From an uncultured Acidobacteriota bacterium (GTDB lineage Bacteria; Acidobacteriota; Terriglobia; Terriglobales; Acidobacteriaceae): a stretch of DNA of 9,432 nucleotides. The stretch's first letter is position 1. Every line of letters begins with the position of its first letter. Positions 6,639 to 9,432 of this stretch are shown here, piece by piece. The position numbers and the translations under genes are program-made. Where the stretch lies: positions 1 to 9,432 of the forward strand of contig CAILBQ010000678.1 of assembly GCA_903832475.1 (NCBI GenBank), given 5' to 3'. The notes under the pieces are model-generated. The model had not been told where the DNA came from. It made no database searches and saw only the letters and a list, made by a program, of their open reading frames with translations.

Positions 6639-7148
6639 ATGTCAAATGAAAATCGAGGTGCGGAGCGGGCGGTTGCTTTTGCGACGACGCTGGCAGTGCG
6701 GGATGGATGTTTGTGCCTGCATGCGCAACGGGCGGCGCGGGTGCTGGCGCGTCGATTTGACGAAGTGCTGAAGCCGGCGGGGCTAACGAACGGGCAGTTT
6801 TCGCTGCTGATGAGCTTGAACCGGCCGGGACAGAGCGGGTGTGCGGAGGGTCTGGCAGCGGATACGGCAGCAGTGGCCATGCGGGATGTGGCGGGATTGC
6901 TGGGGATGGATCGGACAACCCTGACTGCGGCGGCGAAGACGCTGGAGCGGCGGGGACTGCTGCAGGTGGTGGTGGATTCGGCGGACAGGCGAGGTAGACT
7001 GCTGCGGCTTACGGCGGCAGGGCTGGGCGTGCTGGCGGCGGCGGTTCCGATCTGGAAGCGTGAGCATGCGCTGCTACATGAGGAGTTTGAGGCGCGGGGC
7101 GCGAGTGTGGGCGGGCTGCTGGGGGACTTGCGGTTGTTGGTGGGGTGA
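6639..7148 (+). CDS. MarR-family winged-helix transcriptional regulator
   Basis: This 169-residue cytoplasmic protein is a DNA-binding repressor or activator, probably dimeric. The dimerisation helix spans roughly residues 24-48 (CLCLHAQRAARVLARRFDEV), followed by LTNGQFSLLMSLNRPG. The helix-turn-helix covers VAGLLGMDRTTLTAAAKTLERRG, and the wing is marked by VDSADRRGRLLRLTAAG, the classic MarR D-x-R-D/R-R-G signature. Between the first helices and the HTH, about 18 residues (QSGCAEGLAADTAAVA) look like an inserted loop. A C-L-C pair (C24, C26) sits at the start of the first helix. The frame is open from TTG 6603, but that codon lies in the -35 element, so I start at ATG 6639; ATG 6630 overlaps the -10. 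No normal Shine-Dalgarno fits, which suggests a leaderless or near-leaderless message. It probably controls itself and the divergent VOC gene. The inducer is unknown. Confidence 0.88.
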   Translation: MSNENRGAERAVAFATTLAVRDGCLCLHAQRAARVLARRFDEVLKPAGLTNGQFSLLMSLNRPGQSGCAEGLAADTAAVAMRDVAGLLGMDRTTLTAAAKTLERRGLLQVVVDSADRRGRLLRLTAAGLGVLAAAVPIWKREHALLHEEFEARGASVGGLLGDLRLLVG

Positions 7149-7153
7149 GCGGG

Positions 7154-7163
7154 TGGGGCACCC
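7154..7163. repeat. Isolated end of palindromic repeat (TGGGGCACCC)
   Basis: TGGGGCACCC lies five bases after the marR stop with no matching left arm. It is identical to the right terminus of the complete hairpin repeats, the nearest at 7208-7250. It may be a half copy or a chance match. Confidence 0.4.
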
Positions 7164-7207
7164 GAATCGAGGAGGTAGCTGAAGAGAAGATGACTGCTCT
7201 GCTGAAT

Positions 7208-7250
7208 CCCATATCTCCCCGCAAAGAACGCGGGGAGATATGGGGCACCC
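7208..7250. repeat. Palindromic intergenic repeat, ATCT-stem type, perfect copy
   Basis: CCCATATCTCCCCGC pairs perfectly with GCGGGGAGATATGGG, a 15-bp stem around a seven-base loop, followed by GCACCC. This is the best-preserved member of the family in the window. It lies between two convergent genes (marR and the M56 gene). It could stop transcription from either side, but no T-tract follows the stem on either strand. Confidence 0.88.
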
Positions 7251-7281
7251 GGCGAATGTGGGTGGGTGAGGCGTGGCCTGG

Positions 7282-8622
7282 TTAGCCGGCGAGGGAATAG
7301 ATTACGTTGACTTCGGTTTCGACTTCGACGGGGTTGCCGTTGAGGAGGAAAGGCTGCCAGCGCCACTGGCGAACGGCGTCGATGGCGCTCTGCTGCAGGG
7401 CGCTCGGGCCGGATTTTACGGAGATGTTTTCCACTTCGCCGCTGGTGCCGATGACCACGTTCAGAACCACGGTGCCTTGAGTCCTGGCCTTCTTGGCTTC
7501 CACGGGGTAGACCGGGTTCACCTTGGTGAGGATGGTCATATCCTTCACATTGACGTGGATCTTTTTGGAGCTTTGCTGGTCGGCGGACTTGTCGTCGATG
7601 TGCAAGCGAAGGGCCCAGGCGGAGGTGGCGGTGGCGAGCGCCAGGGCGGTACAAGCGGCGGCGATCAGGAGGCGGCGTGCGGGGCGGGCGGGGGCGGTGG
7701 ACTGAGTGAGCTGCATGATTCTCCTCTCGAAAATGTGGGCATCGAAAATTCCGATGGCGTGGAGATTCTTGCGGATGGGTGGCGCGGTGAAGAGGGCGGC
7801 CATGCGCAGCAGGGAGCGGGCATAATTTGCACGGCCGTCGGTTTGGCCGGCCGCAAGGGAGTCGCAAATCATCTCGCGCGATGCGGCGATGCGGGAGCGG
7901 ACCATCCACATGGCGGGATGGAAGGTGAGAGGCAGGGAGAGGGCGGTGTAGATCAGGTTTTTGGCAAAGTCGGCGCGGCGCATGTGGGCGGCTTCGTGGG
8001 CGAAGATGGCGTCGAGGTCGGCATCGCTGATGGGGCCGGCTGCGGTGAGGGGCAGAAGGAGCCGCGGTTTCCAGATGCCGATGGTCTGCGGGGTGCTGAC
8101 GGAGGACGACAGAACGAGTGAGGCGCGGCGGATGCCGAACTCCTGGCAGTGCCGGGCGAAGCGGCCGGAGAGAGCTTGGGAGGGAGTTTCGTTGGGTTCA
8201 GGCGCGTAGCAGCGGAAGAGGGCCCAGGCGAAGCGGCCGGTGAAGTACAGCAGAGATGCGGCGTAGAGCATTAGGACAACGCTGGTGACCTGCGGCGAGA
8301 GGTGAAGGCCGCGGGGAACGAAGGTGACGGCGGGGCCGACGAAGACGCGGGTGGTGGCGGTAGGGGTGGAGCTGCTCCAGAGGCGGGAGAAGAAGGCCCA
8401 AGCGGCGTCGATGGCGAGGGAGAGCTGGATACGGAAGTCATCGATGCTGCCGAGAGGGATGAGTATCTGGGCGAAGAGAGCGCCGACCCAGAGGCGATGT
8501 TCCCAGGCGGGACCGGCGGGGCGAGCGATGCGCGCTGCCAGCCATGCAGCGGCAAAGATGAGCGGGGCCTGCCAGAGGGCGTTGAGAAGCCAGGCGATGA
8601 GGCAGGTTGCGAGGGCGTTCAT
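7282..8622 (-). CDS. BlaR1/MecR1-like M56 metallopeptidase with C-terminal TonB domain
   Basis: This 446-residue inner-membrane protein is probably a signal-transducing protease. Membrane segments lie near residues 3-31, 44-60, 110-136 and 317-338. The zinc protease motif HEAAH (209-213), with E250 in REMICD (249-254) as third ligand, and the preceding TPQTIGIWKPRLLLP (177-191) are hallmarks of the M56 family. In BlaR1 the matching domain faces the cytoplasm and triggers removal of the BlaI repressor. After the last membrane segment there is no penicillin-binding sensor domain. Residues about 366-446 instead form a TonB C-terminal domain, recognisable by NPVYPVEAKKARTQGTVVL (369-387), the GTSGEVENISV strand and AVRQWRWQPF. 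The likely stimulus is therefore periplasmic but not necessarily a beta-lactam. The start ATG at 8622 shares one base with the blaI-like stop (TGATG), and AAAGGAGAA lies just upstream, so the two genes are coupled. Confidence 0.92.
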   Translation of the reverse strand: MNALATCLIAWLLNALWQAPLIFAAAWLAARIARPAGPAWEHRLWVGALFAQILIPLGSIDDFRIQLSLAIDAAWAFFSRLWSSSTPTATTRVFVGPAVTFVPRGLHLSPQVTSVVLMLYAASLLYFTGRFAWALFRCYAPEPNETPSQALSGRFARHCQEFGIRRASLVLSSSVSTPQTIGIWKPRLLLPLTAAGPISDADLDAIFAHEAAHMRRADFAKNLIYTALSLPLTFHPAMWMVRSRIAASREMICDSLAAGQTDGRANYARSLLRMAALFTAPPIRKNLHAIGIFDAHIFERRIMQLTQSTAPARPARRLLIAAACTALALATATSAWALRLHIDDKSADQQSSKKIHVNVKDMTILTKVNPVYPVEAKKARTQGTVVLNVVIGTSGEVENISVKSGPSALQQSAIDAVRQWRWQPFLLNGNPVEVETEVNVIYSLAG

Positions 8623-9047
8623 CAGCGTTCTCCTTTCCTGGGAGACTTGGCAGGCTTGGCGGACTTGGGAGATTCAGCGGATTCTTCTTCGAGGCGGCGG
8701 GTTAGGCGGGCGATGGTCTTGGCGTCGATCTGACGGGTTTTTAAGAGGCTCATGACGAGGTCTTCGGAGGAGCCGGCGAAGACGCGGTCGATGAGGTCGC
8801 GGAGGGCATGGCTGGAGGCGTGTTCTTCGGAGACGACGGGGGTGTATTCGTAGGAGCGGCCGAGGAGCTTGCGCTTGAGCTTGCCCTTGCGCTCGAGGAT
8901 GTTGAGCATGGTCTGGACGGTGGTGTAGGCGAGGTCCTGGTGGAGGGCGTCCTGCACGGCGTTGACGGTGCTGGGGCCGAGCTTCCAGAGGACTTGCATG
9001 ATCTGGAGTTCGAGCTTGGTGAGGGCGGCTTTTTGTGGCTTGGGCAT
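8622..9047 (-). CDS. BlaI/MecI/CopY-family transcriptional repressor
   Basis: This 141-residue cytoplasmic protein is a winged-helix repressor, normally a dimer. The N-terminal domain (about 8-72) opens with LTKLELQIMQVLWKLGP (9-25). It contains the recognition helix region AYTTVQTMLNILERKG (40-55), with the wing at GRSYEYTPVV. The C-terminal half is the helical dimerisation region (SSHALRDLIDRVFAGSSEDLV). In the family, proteolysis in this half inactivates the repressor when the membrane protease is activated. The last 20 residues (rich in S, K, P and A) form a low-complexity basic tail beyond the usual family end. The gene is first in a two-gene operon with the M56-TonB protease. AGGAG lies five bases before ATG 9047. 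Two matching 14-bp palindromes around its promoter are the probable autoregulatory operators. Confidence 0.93.
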   Translation of the reverse strand: MPKPQKAALTKLELQIMQVLWKLGPSTVNAVQDALHQDLAYTTVQTMLNILERKGKLKRKLLGRSYEYTPVVSEEHASSHALRDLIDRVFAGSSEDLVMSLLKTRQIDAKTIARLTRRLEEESAESPKSAKPAKSPRKGER

Positions 9048-9054
9048 TGCTACT

Positions 9055-9068
9055 CCTAATGACTTAGG
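9055..9068. promoter_or_regulatory. Probable BlaI operator 1 (proximal)
   Basis: On the plus strand this reads CCTAATGACTTAGG: arms CCTAA and TTAGG around a four-base centre. It has the same length and arms as the copy at 9100-9113. It covers the predicted transcription start region, and on the minus strand its last arm overlaps the ribosome-binding AGGAG of the repressor gene. Confidence 0.75.
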
Positions 9069-9098
9069 AGGCTAGGGCGAGGCTGGGGTGGCTGTCAA
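9069..9098 (-). promoter_or_regulatory. Promoter of the blaI-like/M56-TonB operon
   Basis: On the minus strand a perfect -35 TTGACA lies at 9098-9093. The -10 is weak: CTAGCC at 17-base spacing or TAGCCT at 18. The element is bracketed by the two 14-bp palindromes. A weak -10 with a perfect -35 fits a promoter held at low level until repression is lifted. Confidence 0.6.
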
Positions 9099-9099
9099 G

Positions 9100-9113
9100 C
9101 CTAAATGTTTAGG
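9100..9113. promoter_or_regulatory. Probable BlaI operator 2 (distal)
   Basis: CCTAAATGTTTAGG has six-base arms (CCTAAA and TTTAGG) with only the central two bases unpaired. It ends one base before the -35 TTGACA. Its centre is 45 bp from that of the proximal copy. BlaI/MecI dimers bind paired short palindromes upstream of their own genes, which supports the assignment. Confidence 0.78.
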
Positions 9114-9182
9114 AGATGGAAAGGGGGCGTTGTACCGGGCCATCGCGCAGGATGACCGGGCTGTATTGAAAGCGACAAGCTG

Positions 9183-9199
9183 ATTCCCCTGAGGGGAAT
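9183..9199. repeat. Short perfect hairpin
   Basis: ATTCCCC and GGGGAAT form a seven-base stem around TGA. An A-rich stretch (GACAGAAAGAAAAG) follows on the plus strand. Read on the minus strand it has no downstream T-tract, so terminator function is not supported. It may belong to another intergenic repeat family, but only one copy is present here. Confidence 0.4.
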
Positions 9200-9278
9200 G
9201 ACAGAAAGAAAAGCAAAGGCGAATCGCAGTATTGAGGATGGCTGTACTTATTCGAGGTGGACGCTGGAACGGCTCAGG

Positions 9279-9353
9279 TCAGGAAGCGTCGAGTTGAGAG
9301 CGGAGGGTAGCCATGGTGTTGAGGTAGAAGGCTAGGTTGTGGATGGTTAGGAG
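9279..9353 (-). pseudogene. C-terminal remnant of queuine tRNA-ribosyltransferase (Tgt)
   Basis: Twenty-four codons ending in TGA at 9279 read LLTIHNLAFYLNTMATLR then SQLDAS. The TIHNLxFYxxxM pattern matches the C-terminal end of Tgt, the enzyme that exchanges guanine for a queuine precursor in tRNA anticodons; the histidine is the last zinc ligand in that family. In intact Tgt a C-x-C-x-x-C cluster lies roughly 25-30 residues before this histidine. The frame stays open for 26 codons to the window edge, but those residues contain no cysteine and do not resemble Tgt, and the other two frames do not restore the cluster. The match breaks off near a GGTGCACCCC resembling the end of the local repeats. 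This looks like a truncated 3' fragment left by rearrangement, though a short chance similarity or an assembly junction cannot be excluded. Confidence 0.45.
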
Positions 9354-9432
9354 ATCTGGTGCACCCCAAGAAGCTCTGCCGTGCCTGCCGCGGGCAACCA
9401 AACGCTGCCGGGAAGGAGCTGCGGAAAGTGCC

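Larger units (their letters stand above)
9114..9432. other. Mostly non-coding region upstream of the blaI-like operon
   Basis: This stretch runs from the distal operator to the window edge. I see no complete gene. It contains a short perfect hairpin at 9183-9199 and a Tgt-like C-terminal remnant on the minus strand (9279-9353), both listed separately. The last 70 or so bases have open frames on both strands, including a plus-strand frame with a C-x-x-C pair, but are too short to assign. Confidence 0.5.

Noticed and set aside
7208..7250. The perfect 15-bp hairpin as an intrinsic terminator
   Set aside because: No T-tract follows the stem on either strand, and close relatives of the same hairpin occur in a divergent gap where termination makes no sense.
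6578..7909. A 443-residue open frame on the minus strand across marR and part of the M56 gene
   Set aside because: It crosses a gene boundary and a repeat, is dominated by Arg, Pro, Ser and His, and opposes genes with clear family motifs. It is a by-product of strong strand skew in GC-rich DNA.
7282..9047. A beta-lactam resistance locus
   Set aside because: The protease lacks a penicillin-binding sensor domain and no beta-lactamase or penicillin-binding protein gene is adjacent. The MBL-fold protein at 3644-4693 belongs to the NAPE-PLD/UlaG-like branch, not the beta-lactamases.

Overview
The window is GC-rich bacterial DNA, densely coding, with eight complete or nearly complete protein genes, one 5'-partial membrane gene at the left edge and one apparent gene remnant at the right edge. 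The organism is probably a member of the Acidobacteriota (Terriglobia/Acidobacteriaceae type). This is inference from three things: a BlaI-type repressor paired with an M56 peptidase that carries a C-terminal TonB domain, a secreted six-hairpin glycosidase, and intergenic palindromic repeats ending in TGGGGCACCC. No taxonomic marker gene is complete here, so the assignment is moderate.

Layout. 1-1205 (minus): an ABC transporter ATPase of the YtrB/BcrA type, overlapping the start of an integral membrane gene that runs off the window, probably its permease. 1206-1584: a 379-base divergent gap holding a cluster of palindromic repeats. 1585-3528 (plus): an exported (alpha/alpha)6-barrel glycosidase-like protein of uncertain family. 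3644-4693 (plus): a metallo-beta-lactamase-fold hydrolase of the NAPE-PLD/UlaG-like type. 4694-4981: a convergent gap with a second repeat cluster. 4982-5656 (minus): a class I SAM-dependent O-methyltransferase. 5746-6534 (minus): a two-domain VOC (glyoxalase/bleomycin-resistance fold) protein. 6639-7148 (plus): a MarR-family repressor, divergent from the VOC gene. A perfect 12-bp palindrome lies inside a near-consensus sigma-70 promoter and is the likely operator. 7149-7281: a third repeat site, between convergent genes. 7282-9047 (minus): a BlaI-type repressor gene overlapping the gene for a BlaR1-like M56 peptidase with a TonB domain, preceded by two matching 14-bp operators that bracket a TTGACA element. 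9114-9432: mostly non-coding, with 24 codons matching the C-terminus of queuine tRNA-ribosyltransferase (Tgt) and no recognisable Tgt upstream.

How the genes work together. Two local regulatory circuits are readable: MarR with the VOC protein (and possibly the O-methyltransferase behind it), and BlaI with the M56-TonB sensor/protease. The glycosidase, MBL hydrolase and ABC transporter show no clear functional link to one another.

Across the whole window the plus strand is G-rich whichever strand is coding. Plus-strand genes favour G-ending codons and minus-strand genes favour C-ending codons, which points to a replication-linked strand bias. I found no CRISPR array, complete insertion sequence, tRNA or rRNA, and no convincing defence or biosynthetic system. 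The most interesting signals are the repeat family, the two operator arrangements and the M56-TonB fusion.
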